From Nereocystis luetkeana (Eukaryota; Sar; Phaeophyceae; Laminariales; Laminariaceae): a DNA stretch of 64,000 nucleotides. Position 1 is the stretch's first letter. Each line of letters starts with the position of its first letter. The DNA lies in contig JARUPZ010000019.1 in assembly GCA_031213475.1 (NCBI GenBank), positions 7,056,870 through 7,120,869 of the forward strand, read 5' to 3'. The translations under genes and the position numbers were made by a program. Positions 37,092 to 49,012 of the stretch are shown piece after piece. A model generated the notes under the pieces. The model did no database searches and was not told the origin of the DNA. It was given only the letters and a program-made list of their open reading frames with translations.

Positions 37092-40000
37092 CTACCTTTG
37101 CGAGTTAGGCTTGGAGGCAGCGCGAGGCTTGAGGACGCGCGCCTTCAGGCACTTGGAAAAATCGTCCAGAGTCACCTGTTCACCACCACGATCGACATGA
37201 GCATAAAAGGATGTTGGGGGTCTCCACTTCGCGGGAAACATGTGCGAAAGTTGGGGGTTCGTGAAACGGCTCAAAATGGATCGCAATGATGCCACGACCA
37301 GAGCGCTTGCCGGTAACAGCTACCGAGTGAGGCGGCCGCAAGAACACTGGGTACGAAACATGAAAAAAAAAATGTTGCTCGAGAGGCTACCTTCTTCCCT
37401 CAGAACCCGTCGCGAAGTTTCCCAGACATCGGGAGCGAGGCAAGAAATATGACTTCCTGTGAAACTGCGTTGCACGCGAGTTAACGTACTAGAGCGTCCC
37501 CAAGGACCTCCCCGGGAGCAATCGGAGAAACGATTCATCGTCTGCGACGCACGTCAAGAAGGTGATTGTCAGCGTTACGTGGGACGCGGTATGTTTTCGG
37601 CCCCAACTCTACCAAGGCGAACGGTTTCCGCCGCGGTCGCGAGTGCCAAGTCTCCGCGCACCGCGCTCGGTGCAGTATCGCGGAACCAAACCCTTCATCC
37701 CTCACCAGTCCGTCGCTCCGGCTGGACACCTCTCGCATGTACTGCTCCATGTTGCGCTTGTCGAAGCTGTCGCCTAAATACATACTGACGTCCTCTGCGC
37801 TTATCAGCCCCGCCCTGGTTGGGGCGCGAGGGGGGAGGGGCGGGGCAAAGCGTACGCACACTCGTTGGTTTCCTGCGGTACCCGACGCTTGACATGCTGC
37901 GAGAGCGTGCGCTGTGACGTTAGTCCTGCCGTAAGGGTACACTTGGTGACACGTCCTCGTGCCTCGCCTCGTTCTCTCGCACGCTTCTGCTGTACCCGCT
38001 TTCACGCAACGGCCAATTTACACACAGCCGGGCCGCGGGAAGGTCGCCTATCTGCCAAGCGAATGTGGGTTGGAAAACCGTTCTGACTTATGGCGACAAG
38101 AGGAGGGCAAAAATCGAGCGCCACCGCTGCAGCACGCCGGAGAAAGCGCCACACAACAGTAGCAGCAGCAGCAAAAGCAGCAGTAGGAGCAGCAGGAGCA
38201 GGAGCAGCTGTAGCAGACATATTCAGTAAGGAAAACTTTGCACCCCTCCTGTTCATACGCTACGGCCATGCATGATATCGAAAACACCCCCCAGCGCGCT
38301 ACCCCTCTATTACATACCTGGTATATATAGGTTGGATTGTCGCCGGTTGGCGACGACGCTGTAAAACACGCCTCTCACTACGTGAACTGGACAGCCAGGG
38401 TACCGTTTTTTTGTTTTGGCGGTCACCACGGCTGGCGGTCGAGTTAGATCGTTTTTGTGCGGGGAGAACCTTCACTCCGCACAAGGGGGATGATCGTATC
38501 ACATAGTGTGTATATGGTGAGGCACCCACGAGGCAGTTACATGGTAAACCCATTGCTGTCTCTGGAAGTGGCCACACCAGAAATTAAGTCAATAAATTGA
38601 CGCTGTCATCCATATCCAAGAAAATCCGCTTCAAACGCGGTTCTTAGTAGGATGCAGCTCACGCTTCATGCGACTGGCCCAAGACCTCACGGGGCTTCGC
38701 GCTTGGTGCAAGCAATGTCTACCTGGTCGGTGAAAACCCGACGTGCTCCGTCCCGGCATTGTAGGGATGCGAGGGTCCATGGTCACACGACTACGGCCAT
38801 GCATGATAATGAGAGCACACCCCCCCCTCTTCCCCGCCACCCCTACCTCCCACCCCCATCTCCGCCGCGCAAGTCTGTTTGGCACGCATACGCAAGAACT
38901 GCTTTATTCAGCAAGGATAGCCTTGCACCCCCCCCCCCTCCCCCCGGCCACCCCCCTCTCCCTCTCCAATCCCTCCGCCGCAAGTCTGTTTGGCAGCATA
39001 TTCAATCAAGACTGTTGTCTCAGGTACCTGGTGAAGTCGAGACGATTGAAGGCAGCCTTGATGGCGGCGTCGTTGATCTGTCGCTTCACCAGGCAAGCCG
39101 CGACGAACTCCGTGATCTCGATCGTCCCGCTTCCGTCTACGTCTATCGCCTCGAAAATACGCTCCACCTGGAGGCGGGTGCCAGCGGCCGGAGGAACAGA
39201 GAGCAGGTGCCGTGGGGAGGGAGGCGAAGGGAGAGGAGAGGGGGGGGGGGGGGGGGCAGTACTCTCTTTAACAACGTGCCACTGTAGGTGGAGCGGTGGA
39301 GGTTGGCCGCAACTGCTGTGGTTTCTAAGGGCGGGACATGGTTGTACTGCTTGAGCTGTAGACCGGTAGCTTTGGTTCGTACCTCCCCCCCTTCCCCCTA
39401 TGGTAAGGCAACCACGAGGCAGTTAACATAGTACCCCCATTACTGTCTCTGAAAGTGGCCACACCGGGAAAAAAAAAAATCAACCCCATAAAGCTGTCAC
39501 CTATTATGCAAGTCCGCCTCACAATCGGTTCTTAGTAGGATGCGGTTCACCCTTCACGCGACTCGCCGAACACCTCACGGCGCTTCGCGCTTGGTGCAAG
39601 TAATGTCTGCCTGGTCGGTGAAAACCCGACATGTTCCGTCCCGGCAATGTAGGAATGCGAGGGTCTATGGTCATACGACTGCGGCCAGGCATGATATCGA
39701 GTACCCCCCCCCCCCCCCCCGATTAGCAAAAAGTTTATATGTAATATATGGAATCAACGTAATGAGCGCCCAATTGTGGGAGGTGTCTCTTATTAGGAGT
39801 AGGAACGGTGCTCCGTCTCGAAAGGCATGTGTGGTCAATGGTTAAATGACAAAGGCGAGCAACAAAAGAGTACGCCCCCCCCCGCCCCCTTTCGAATGAC
39901 AGTACGAGTAAGCTTCTGCCCTGCCGGGGCCGCCGACTCCGCCCCGGCACCTATCCCGAAAAAAGTGTTGGGGACATGCCGGGGCCGCCGACTCCGCCCC

Positions 40001-43000
40001 GGCACCTATCCCGAAAAAGGTGTTGGGGAACTTCCACTGGCTGATCACTGCTGACCCAAAGCAAGGGGGGCGATCCATCGATCGACGACACGCTTACTGC
40101 CCACCAGCTTCTTAGTTACTACTATATGCCGTGTAGTTACTACTATATGCCGTGATATCGCTTTAGTCCAGGGTTTACATTCCGTCCCACCGTCACGACG
40201 TAGACGCCCCCCAAGACCCCCTTGGCATACAAACCCGGATACTGCCTTCGCCGTTTTTTAGTGTGTCGCGCGCCGGGTTCCCTCGGCACTAGCGACACTC
40301 GTCGACGTGCTGGGTCGAAGGTCGAAGGGCATCACCACACTAGACGACCAACAGCGGTGGCCGTGGCGACTCACTCCTTCCTCGTCGAAGCGGCCGACAA
40401 CGCTCGCCCCCGTGCTGCTCGTGGTGCTCTGCTTCCCGTACATCCTGCGAGAATTCTGGGAGGAAAAAACAGCGGGGAAAGGAGCCCAAGAGGGGTCGCC
40501 GGTGAGACCCTGGGGAGCTCAGCTTGCGGACGATTTGACTGACCCCGCCCCATCGTCAGGCGGAGGCTGCTTTTCCACGTTGCCGCGTAGCCCGACCACG
40601 AGGCCAACTCCTGCTGCGCTAAAAACCAAACCAATTCAACACCTTCACAGCGTCGCCATCGGCGTGCCTCGTGCGCATGGCAGCCGTCAGTGCAGGGTTT
40701 GTGGAGAAACTGACGGCTAAATCCCGCTCGCTTGTCGTGCCAAACATGCAGTCGGACTTATTACGGCCTACTGGTATCTCGTTCTCACGGACCACCACAC
40801 ATACTCGGTACATGCTGATAGCGTCGGGCCCTGGCCGCTGACGAAACAGAAGTATGCCGCTCTCTACAAAAACACGTGGGGGGTCTTGTTGGAGATGGAC
40901 TTGTTTTGTTTTTTCGCGTCGCACCTCATCCTCCCCGCCCGCCTCCCCCATGCCCCTATCCACCATTGTCGATGCCGCCGTGGGGAAGTCCTCGCCACTG
41001 GCCGCCACCGATTCCCCCCCCCCTCGCTCCTTCTCTCGCTCCTGGCTTGCAATGAGCTCGCCCCGCCCGCTTCCATCCCGCCCCCCCCCCTCTAGCTTTT
41101 CGTCGGGCGGCTCCTCGCGGCTTTCCTGTCCTGTACCGGCGACGATGGTTGAATCTCCGTCCCCGTCGCTTGGCTCTGCAGTCATCGCATTCAGGGCCTT
41201 TTCCTCCTGCTGCTGCTGGACGATGGCTCGCCGTCGCTCCATAATTGCCGCCTTGAATTCGGAGAGCGTCACAGCGCCAGTGCCGGTTGTGTCCATCTGA
41301 TTCCACCACAAAAAATTTAAAGGGTCCATCGAAACGGCGGCGGCGGCGGCGACAGAGGGGGCGGTCGTGAGAGAAGCACTAGACAACAGCGAAGCCGATT
41401 GCGCCGACCGTGATCAAAACGAAGCGATTGCGGTGCACAAGACCGGGGGAGCCGAGCGTGTGTGTTTTGCATCAATGACGTGCTTCCTCTGAACACCGTG
41501 AGGCGGCAAAGGTCCGCTTGCCATCGGCGACGGGGCAAGCCACAAGGCACCCATGGCGGGAAACGCTTGCGCCTGTCGTGCCGGCTATTGCTTAGGACTG
41601 CGCATACTGTTCGACCAAGTTGCTGCGTCGGACAAAACGAACAACGCCGAACACAACTTCCGGAGTGCCTCGGCGACCTACGCGCGTGCTGCCATGAAAG
41701 TTGCGCCTCTTGACTACTACCGCTGAACAAAGCGCAAGCGGACGGGCTGACGATCCGAAAAAAACACACCCACGTATCATATGTACGACATTTCAAGTTT
41801 TAAGCGCCCGCGAAAGGGGGCGTTCTTCGTGGGATCCCCACCAACCAACCTCAAGGAAGTGTCTTTCCAGGTCTTTGATCTGTGACGGCTCGTACGAGTA
41901 CGCCACGAGCTCCATGGCGATCCTGCGGCGAAACGGGAGGACGAATGAAAAGCGAACGACAAGTCAGCTTGCGACGGTCTAAAAAGAAACGCCGAATACA
42001 ATAATGGCACAGTCCAGAGCGCCACTGGCACGGCTGAAACACCGCAAAAAACTACAATACGCTCTCCTTGGGAGAAACAGAAGCACAGGCCATGCCCACC
42101 GGAGGAACACGTAACGGAACACCCCGTGCAAGGGACACCCATGCGCATTGTCATACAGACTTTCTGGCAATGTGCTGGGGCGAGACTGCCTACTAAGTTG
42201 ACACCCTCCGAGAGAGCGGCTCCTAGAGAGCGGCCCTCTCGCCCATCGCCGAGAAAAGACCCGTTCGGTTATGGGACGTGTCCCCCCATTTAGTGCTCTT
42301 CCGTAGTCCGTATTTCACAAATCGACAACAACAAAAACGGGTAGGTCCCCAATTCCTCGACCCGACATCAACTCCACCCTATGGCTCGCTCACTTCTCGA
42401 ACGTGTTCGTCGCTTGGAACTTCGCCATCGATAGCATGGCCTCCTTGCTCAACGGCGTCCCTTCCATCGCCTTCGCGGCCCTCTTGATCCACGGGTGCGC
42501 CTGGGCCTGCTTCGCTGTCATCCGTTTCTTTCGGTTCTTGTTCAGGCATTTGTCTATAAAGTCCCGGCACAGCGCCGATACCCCTTTCCACACCTTGAAA
42601 TGTGCGGCAGAGGAGGCAGCACACGGGCGCCCCGCGGGACGGGAGGGGGTGGGCCAACGCATCCAGTTACAACAACAACAACAACAACACGAACAACAAC
42701 AAAAACAACAACTACAAGTACAGCAACAGCTAAAACCCGAAACCAAAAAGTGTTGGGGCGAGCAGGAAGCGCGGCGCGCTCCACCGCGTGCTGTGTCTGT
42801 CTCAGCCGCCTATGCATATGGCCGCGGGTGAAGTCACGCTCTCGCACAAGAGAGTCACTGCTTCGTGACGGGAGATCAGCATGTGCACGGAAAAAAACAC
42901 AACACTCAAGTCCGTCAGTACTGCTGTTCACACCTCCGATTCACCGCTTTGCCCCCTCCCCTACCCCCCACTTCCCCCCCTAACCCACCTCATCCTCGTA

Positions 43001-46000
43001 GGAGTGAGGAATATACTTGATCTGATATTGGAGTGCACCCTCGTCGTCGGTGTCGAACGGAAGCTTGCCGCCCACGAGCGCGTACGTCATCACGCCGACC
43101 GACCACATGTCGCACTCGATTCCGTGGCCCTTGTTCCTGACGATCACCTGTCTCCAGAGCGATGGGCAAGCACGCATATGCAGGGGTATCAGGAAGAGAA
43201 GGCGTCCTATTCTGCGATCGGTGGCGGCCCTACAAACAAACGAAAAAACAACTGCAACGCCAGCAGCAGCAGCAGCAGCAGTAACGGGCCCATCACGACG
43301 CAACTGAACTTGTGCCGACCGTACCACGGCCTAAGATGGCGCCCAATCGATGCACCCAGCAGCACACCCGATAGCCGCGGACCTGTGCTACTGCCGTACT
43401 CCTCAACTGCAACAACACTGCTGTCACTGCAATAGTGCTGCACTCTGCTGTACTGTTCATGTTGTAGCACTGCCGAACTGCAAGCTACGGCTGCGTTGCT
43501 CTGCACTATGATGTTGTGCTGTGATACTGCACTACCGAACGGGAATGCTGCTGTACTGCTGTGATATTGCACTGCTGAACGGGTGCCACTGCCTGTGCCG
43601 GTACGTACCTCAGGTGCGGCGTACGTCATGGTCCCGACGAAGGCGCTCGACGTGTGACCGTCCTTGAATTCCGCGCAGAGACCGAAGTCGATTATCTTCA
43701 CGATGGGCATCGCCGAAGTGTCCTCAAACATGCAGTTCGCCAGCTTCAGATCCCGATGCTGCGGTTGACCGACGGCGTGAGGAAAGATGGAGGGGGGGGG
43801 GGGGGGGCTGTGTGGGTGACGAACAGCACGTCGAAAGTGAAAGCAAACGGAGAGCCATTAACTCGTGTCTGTCTGTTTTAGGCTACGACACCGCAAGGCT
43901 TGAAGCACCGCTTCATCTTTCAAAACAAATCAACTCTTACTAAACTAGAGACAGTATCATGGCACGGGCTTTGAGTGTAACTATTTAAAGTGGGTTGCGA
44001 AAAGACGTGATGAGGGACGTAAGCGCCGTTTGCGAGCAGTAGTCACCCACTCGAGGAGTTCACCATCGAAACGGTCAGGATGTTGAGGCAAAAAATGACC
44101 AAAATGTCCTCCTCAAAAGTATACGCGCCTATCATGCGTGCGTGACAAAGAATGTGTCTTGTTCTTTTGGGGGGGTGCGGGGATTCAAGTAGGACACCCG
44201 CAGTAACCTTATGAACTCCGTGAAGTACCATCACGGCGATCCGAGTGACCGTGTTCCTCGCCGTCACAACTCGTACAAGGGTCTTCGCGCAGCCTCCCTC
44301 CCCTCCCCCTTTTCGGGAAGTCATGCCCAACCCTCCGACGAGCAACCGTGCCCCGCTGCCACCATCACCACTGCCGCTATCGCCGCGGCCACCGATGCCA
44401 GTGCATGCAAGGGCCCTTCGTCGAACGGATTAGGCCATGACCTCACGGGTGCGCCTTGCAAAAAAAACTCAGCCGCCGTGCCCTGCCCTGCCCCAGCTCG
44501 CTAAGCGGGGATTAGACCATGATCTAACGGGTACGCCTTGCAAAAAAATCTCAGCCACCGTGCCCTGCCTCGCCCCGCCCCGCCCCACCCCCCCCTCGCT
44601 GAGTGGGATAAGCACGGCGCCTTTAGCTGTTTACGAATCGCTCTTTCTTCCGCAACTCACCGCCATGTTGAGGGAGTGGCAGTAGCGCACCGCATCCACC
44701 ACCTGCGCGATGATGTAGGCGGCGTGTCCCTCCCCGATGCGGCCCTCCTTCTTGCGGAGGGCATCCACGCTGCCCCCCTCCAAGCGGTCCAGCACCAGGT
44801 ACAGCTTCTCTTCGTCCTTTGGCTGGTACACCTGTCGTTGCCGTTTCCGGTGGAGAGAGATTGAAAGACGGGGTTAAGCGCCACTTTTGAGCTCAGAGTG
44901 CGAGCGAGGTACAAAAAAGCGTTGGGTTTCCGGTTTCCACGAGGAGTGAATTATCCGCACGGCGGAGAAGGGAGGCGTATACCCCCCCCCCCCCCTCCCC
45001 CTCAGTTACATAGTACTCCCATTGTTGTCTCTGGAAATGTCTACACCGGAAATTAAATCAACTCATTGAAGCTGTCGTCCATATGCAAGTCCGCCACAAA
45101 ACCGGTTCTTAGTAGGATGCAGCTCATCCTTCATGCGACTCGCCAGACACCTCACGGCGCTTCGCGCTTGGTGCAAGCAATGTCTGCCTGGTCGGTGAAA
45201 ACCCGACATGCTCCGTCCCGGTATTGTAGGGATGCGAGGGTCTATGGTCATACGACTACGGCCATGCATAAGATCGAGTAAATCTCTCCTATCGAGTACA
45301 CCCCCCCCCTCCCCCTCCCAACCCGCCCCCTGGGATCGAAACGTGGAGGTGTCGTGAGCACAGCAGTAGTATGGTGCCATAGTGGCTCCGAAGTCACGCA
45401 CCTCCTGCAACCTCACGATGTTGGGATGAGACAGCATTTTCATGCCCTCTATCTCGTTGTACAGCATACGCATGGTCGGCGCGTGGTGCTTGATACCCGC
45501 AAGATTAACCTGACAGTTGGACGATGCGCATTAAGATGTAGGGGGGGGGGGGTGGGTGGCGTCGACACGAAACGCTCAGATGTTGCCGAACCCTACAATA
45601 GTCATTGGCAACACCAGATTCCCACGACTACTGGTGTCTGGGTCCACCTAGCGACTGCGAATTTTAAAAAAATGGTATAGGTATGCAAGAGCTCCTCTGA
45701 CTAGTTAGCGCACGCGGGCAGCGGGGACGCATCCATCATTAGGGGGGGGCACCCGTGAGGAGATCGTGCTTGACCCCGCCAAAGACACTTGTTCGAGCGA
45801 AATTGAGAACATCGAAATCAGACAACCAGGACGCTTCACCGCGCCCTAACACCGATGCGGGGGGAAACATACTTGTAGTAACGCCTACAGTAGTGCGGTT
45901 GGGGGTTGTTTGACGGCTTGGGCTGGGATAGCCTGCAACCGGTGCTCGGTAGGAGGAGTTTGAGGTGATGAAAGGCGACCAGTACACATTGTGAAACCCG

Positions 46001-46595
46001 CTAACCTTTTACAACTGCAGTCCCGTTCGGGGGACAATCCACTCAAAGTCTAAGCAGATTGTCCCCAAAACGAGACCAAGTAGATTGTCCCCAAAACGAG
46101 ACCGCAGTCTTAAAAGGGCTAAGGACGGCACTCCCGTTTCGGGGGCACATCACATCACTTGGAACTACAGTAAGATACAGTCGACAGTAAGATACAGTCG
46201 TATGTTTCTCTGTAAAGCGCGGAACTATTAATAAAAGGGCCAACTCCCAACTGTTGGAACCGCCGACGGTATGGCCTCTCTACCGACGTTGTACAAGCAC
46301 GTTTTACGCATTCACGGCATGTTTTACAGCAGGCGGTGAAACATAGCTCTACGCAGCAATTTCCCATCATCCGCGCCATCGTGCGGTGCTCGCCCCCATA
46401 CATGGCAAGACACCCCTGCTGATGAAGTAGATATAATCTTCATATAGAGCGCACCTGCTTGATGGCGTACTCGACTCCGGACATGCGGTCCTTGACCCTC
46501 AACACCGTGGCGAAGGCCCCGGACCCCAGCACTGGCCCCGTGAAGTCATAAGCTTCGTGCACATCCTCGTCAAACACTGCTCTTGTTGGAGTCAT
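37092..46595 (-). CDS. calcium-dependent protein kinase (CDPK-like), kinase domain plus EF-hands
   Basis: Ser/Thr kinase fused to calmodulin-like EF-hands, coupling calcium signals to phosphorylation. Exons in phase: 46595-46455, 45509-45402, 44831-44661, 43758-43609, 43147-42989, 42593-42394, 41922-41850, 41296-40925, 39167-39028, 37814-37730 and 37175-37092 (TAG), about 560 residues. Seen in order are GSGAFATV (Gly loop), YAIK (VAIK Lys), HRDLKLANC (catalytic loop), IIDFGLCAE (DFG), TYAAPEV (APE), ECDMWSVGV, and HPWIKRA at the lobe end. The junction segment is AMELVAYSYEPSQIKDLE. EF1 is MDTTGTGAVTLSEF and EF2 is IDVDGSGTIEITEF. EF3 is degenerate (LDFTRAGLISAEDV). EF4 is reduced to VTLDDFSKCLKA, so a small exon between 37730 and 37175 may be missing. 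About 95 acidic, Gly/Glu-rich residues lie between EF1 and EF2, which is unusual. The start at 46595 lacks a pyrimidine tract upstream, which favours a true ATG, but the N-terminus is short and an earlier exon is possible. Confidence 0.92.
38315..38830 (+). repeat. poly(C)-tailed SINE-like element, most complete copy (~515 bp)
   Basis: Begins TACCTGGTATATATAGG and shares the whole 5' part with the 5355 copy. It keeps the full 3' part: ACCTCACGGGGCTTCGC, GGTGAAAACCCGACGTGC, GGTCACACGACTACGGCC, then a C-rich tail. It lies about 200 bp from the EF-hand exon at 39028-39167. Confidence 0.85.
39400..39721 (+). repeat. poly(C)-tailed SINE-like element
   Basis: 5'-truncated copy starting at GGTAAGGCAACCACGAGGCA, with an A-run, GCGGTTCACCCTTCACGCG, the ATGGTCATACGACTGCGGCC hairpin segment and a tail GAGTAC followed by about 17 C. 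It lies on the other side of the same kinase exon as the 38315 copy, in the same orientation. Confidence 0.85.
39808..39890 (+). repeat. second poly(C)-ending family, single unit
   Basis: Reads CCGTCTCGAAAGGCATG, TGGTCAATGGTTAAATGAC, AGAGTACGCCCCCCCCC. It matches the units at 62679-62835 and pieces at about 10450-10570. Its last bases (GAGTAC then C-run) are shared with the SINE-like family. Confidence 0.65.
39922..40031. repeat. 55-bp tandem repeat with GC-rich hairpin
   Basis: Two copies at 39922 and 39977, each TGCCGGGGCCGCCGACTCCG then CCCCGGCACCTATCCCGAAA and GTGTTGGGG. Each can form a perfect TGCCGGGGC/GCCCCGGCA stem. A 23-bp duplication (TAGTTACTACTATATGCCG) follows at 40112-40155. 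Confidence 0.85.
44428..44605. repeat. 82-bp tandem duplication in a kinase intron
   Basis: Two copies beginning GATTAG-CCATGA at 44428 and 44510, each with GCCTTGCAAAAAAA and CTCAGCC-CCGTGCCCTGC. They lie in the intron between 44661 and 43758. Confidence 0.8.
45003..45312 (+). repeat. poly(C)-tailed SINE-like element (kinase intron)
   Basis: Starts at CAGTTACATAGTACTCCCAT. It has every later block of the family and ends CTATCGAGTACACCCCCCCC. It lies about 90 bp from the kinase exon at 45402-45509 and is antisense to it. Confidence 0.85.
46001..46122. mobile_element. TTAA-type foldback MITE, piggyBac-like, diverged copy 2
   Basis: CTAACCTTTTACAACTGCAG at the left and GCAGTCTTAAAAGGGCTAA at the right match copy 1 with changes. 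An inner GATTGTCCCCAAAACGAGAC segment is duplicated in tandem, making it about 122 bp. It lies in the kinase intron between 46455 and 45509. Confidence 0.7.
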
Positions 46596-46602
46596 GTTTC
46601 GA

Positions 46603-46650
46603 ACCACCGACCCACCCACCCACCCACCCACCCACCCACCCACCCACCCG
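46603..46650. repeat. CCCA tetranucleotide microsatellite
   Basis: About eleven copies of CCCA just upstream of the proposed kinase start. On the minus strand it reads GGGT. It lacks pyrimidines there, which argues against a splice acceptor for the first kinase exon. Confidence 0.9.
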
Positions 46651-48949
46651 AGGAGAAAAAAAAACGGCAGGCAATCGGCAAAAAAAATGGAGCCGGCGAC
46701 ATATTGGCGCGAATTGGATGGGAGCCATGCATCAATACATACCGGCACCAGGTGCACCAGTAGCAGCATGGGTTGAGTATGTATACAGTAGGATACAACC
46801 AGATCGTTGCAGACGGTAGATCGCTGCAGACGACATCGAACGCAAAGGCTTCAGGACGGATTGAAAAAAAGAAAATCCGGGACGGTCTTTATTTATACTC
46901 CGAGCAAAACATGGTGGAGAGTCTATCCGTCTCCCACGTGCAATTTGAACTGCACAGATGTCTGTCTGCCATACTATCAAATCTCCCCCAACGGCATCAT
47001 ATCTGATATCTGGTTTTAGTATCCTGGGCACGATACGTATAAATATGTGTCGAGCAGTCAGATGTTCCGATATTTCCTCGATATCTCCTACCAGGTACGT
47101 GTATTATACCAGGTATCTACAATAATGCCAACATGTCCGAATATTTCAGCACCGTTTCTGTATTTTATTATATTACCCGAATGGTCCTTGTATTCTCAGA
47201 ATGATGGGCAAATAGTTGCCATATTAAGTTGGCGCTCAAACCACATACCCCAGGCAACCCACACAGCACAGAAGCACGGCCCACACAGGTGGGTAGGCCC
47301 ATGCCTTTAAGGCATACCTGAAAGAATACCTAAATGACATTTTCTAAACCAACGTGCCTGAACGCTCTTCGTGCGGATCTTGCCCATCTCTTGCGAGGCA
47401 CTCAAAACGACAAAAAGGCACTGAAAAATGGTGGGAATTCCCAAATTTAGGGGGAAGGGGATTCTTTTTTTCTGCGTTTCTTTTTGAAGCCATGCGTTGG
47501 GCGGAATAGACACTTATGCCTAAAACCCTGAACTACTTGTAGGATACGCCTCGGCGGGCTCGTCAGGTTTCAGGCACGTCTAAAGTCTAAAGACATGATT
47601 TCAGGCACGTTTTGGCCTTTCAGGCATTTGCCTTTTATAGTGCCGACCTATGTCGGGCTCTCTCGCCTGCGGGGCGCCAATCTCCATGTGCCTATATGCG
47701 CCTGCGGCGTGCCTTAAAAGGCATGGAATGGGCCTACAGGTGTTTTTTTCCCGTGCTCGTAGCTCAAGACAGCGAACAGCAGCCAGTGATGGCGGTACCA
47801 GCGGTCCAGAGGCCAGACGCGATTCGGAATATTTGAATATTCGGATATCATCATTGCCGAATAAAGTTTCACTGGTGATACAATGTAGGGGCATAATCTT
47901 TGAAGATCGGCACTGACAACTGCCGACAACCAGGGCTGCGTACACGCCACAAATGTTTGTACCTATGAACGCCAAAGCCTTGAAAAACACGTGTGCGCAG
48001 GCTGCCAAAGAGATTTGACTGCAGAGAGACTGTAGAGATGGAGGGAGAGTCAAGCCATGCCCATGCCTACATGTTGGTACTGTACCTGGTACCCGGTACT
48101 GAACAACGGAGATATCATATGACACGATATGATGGATACTTTGATTGCTTGCTCTGGTACTGACATTCTCGGACCAGACTGTTGTCAGCGATGGAGCAGT
48201 GCCCACGGCTCCGCTTCACCCTGGTGCGTACAAAAAGAAGAGCAAGGCCGAGCGGAAAGAGCAGGCCGGTCAGGACGTCATGACAACTTCTGACTGCTTT
48301 ACACTCGTTGCCGACTGAGCGCCTTGACTTGAAGTTGGAGACGTGACTACTCCGTATTAATAGACTCTTCGGAAGAATTTTGAAAATTGGAGACAAAACA
48401 ACTGAAAGGAAACGAGTACAAGGTGCTGTCCAGTTTTTAAACGTAATATAAGGGCTGGAAACATCGGCAAGCCACTTCACTCACAGCCTCGGCCGATCTC
48501 CCAGGTAAAAGCCATGGCCACCGCGTTTTGAAGCACCGCATCCCATTATCGAGGGGGGCACCTAGGACCCACAGCTTGGATAGTAGTACCTGGCAATGCG
48601 GCCCCAGCACCACTTTTTTTTTTTTTTAACGTCCTGGTTCCGCCGCACCCCTGGTATTGCACGCCTCTTAATCATGTTAAAAACTTGTGTTGTTTATTTT
48701 TGCATGTGTGTTTTGAGGTTTTCGGTTCCCCTATTTTCGTGTAGTCCAACGCTGCACCGATGTACTGCTGTTCGTTGTTGCTGTGTACGAACTCAACCCA
48801 TAGGTGATGAGTGATGCGTTATATGTCGGCCGGGCGTATTCTTCAACTCCACACGAAGGGTGTGGGCCAGTGACTTCTCGGATACGTGTCGTTGTTGGTT
48901 GTATGATGTGTATGATCTGATTGATTTACCTGGTACCTGGTACGTTTGT

Positions 48950-49012
48950 TTTCGGTGGGGGAGGGGGGGGAAACTCATGTCATGCATGTCCGTAGTCGTA
49001 TGACCAGAGGGG
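48950..49012 (-). repeat. SINE-like element, short 3' fragment
   Basis: Only the tail and the hairpin block remain: GGGGGAGGGGGGGGAAACTC, CATGCATGTCCGTAGTCGTA, TGACCAGAG. Confidence 0.6.

Noticed and set aside
47299-47727. CCATGCCTTTAAGGC and its inverse about 430 bp apart, as if ends of an element
   Set aside because: Each end is itself a palindrome, no flanking duplication is visible, and similar TTTCAGGCA motifs recur inside. Too weak to call.
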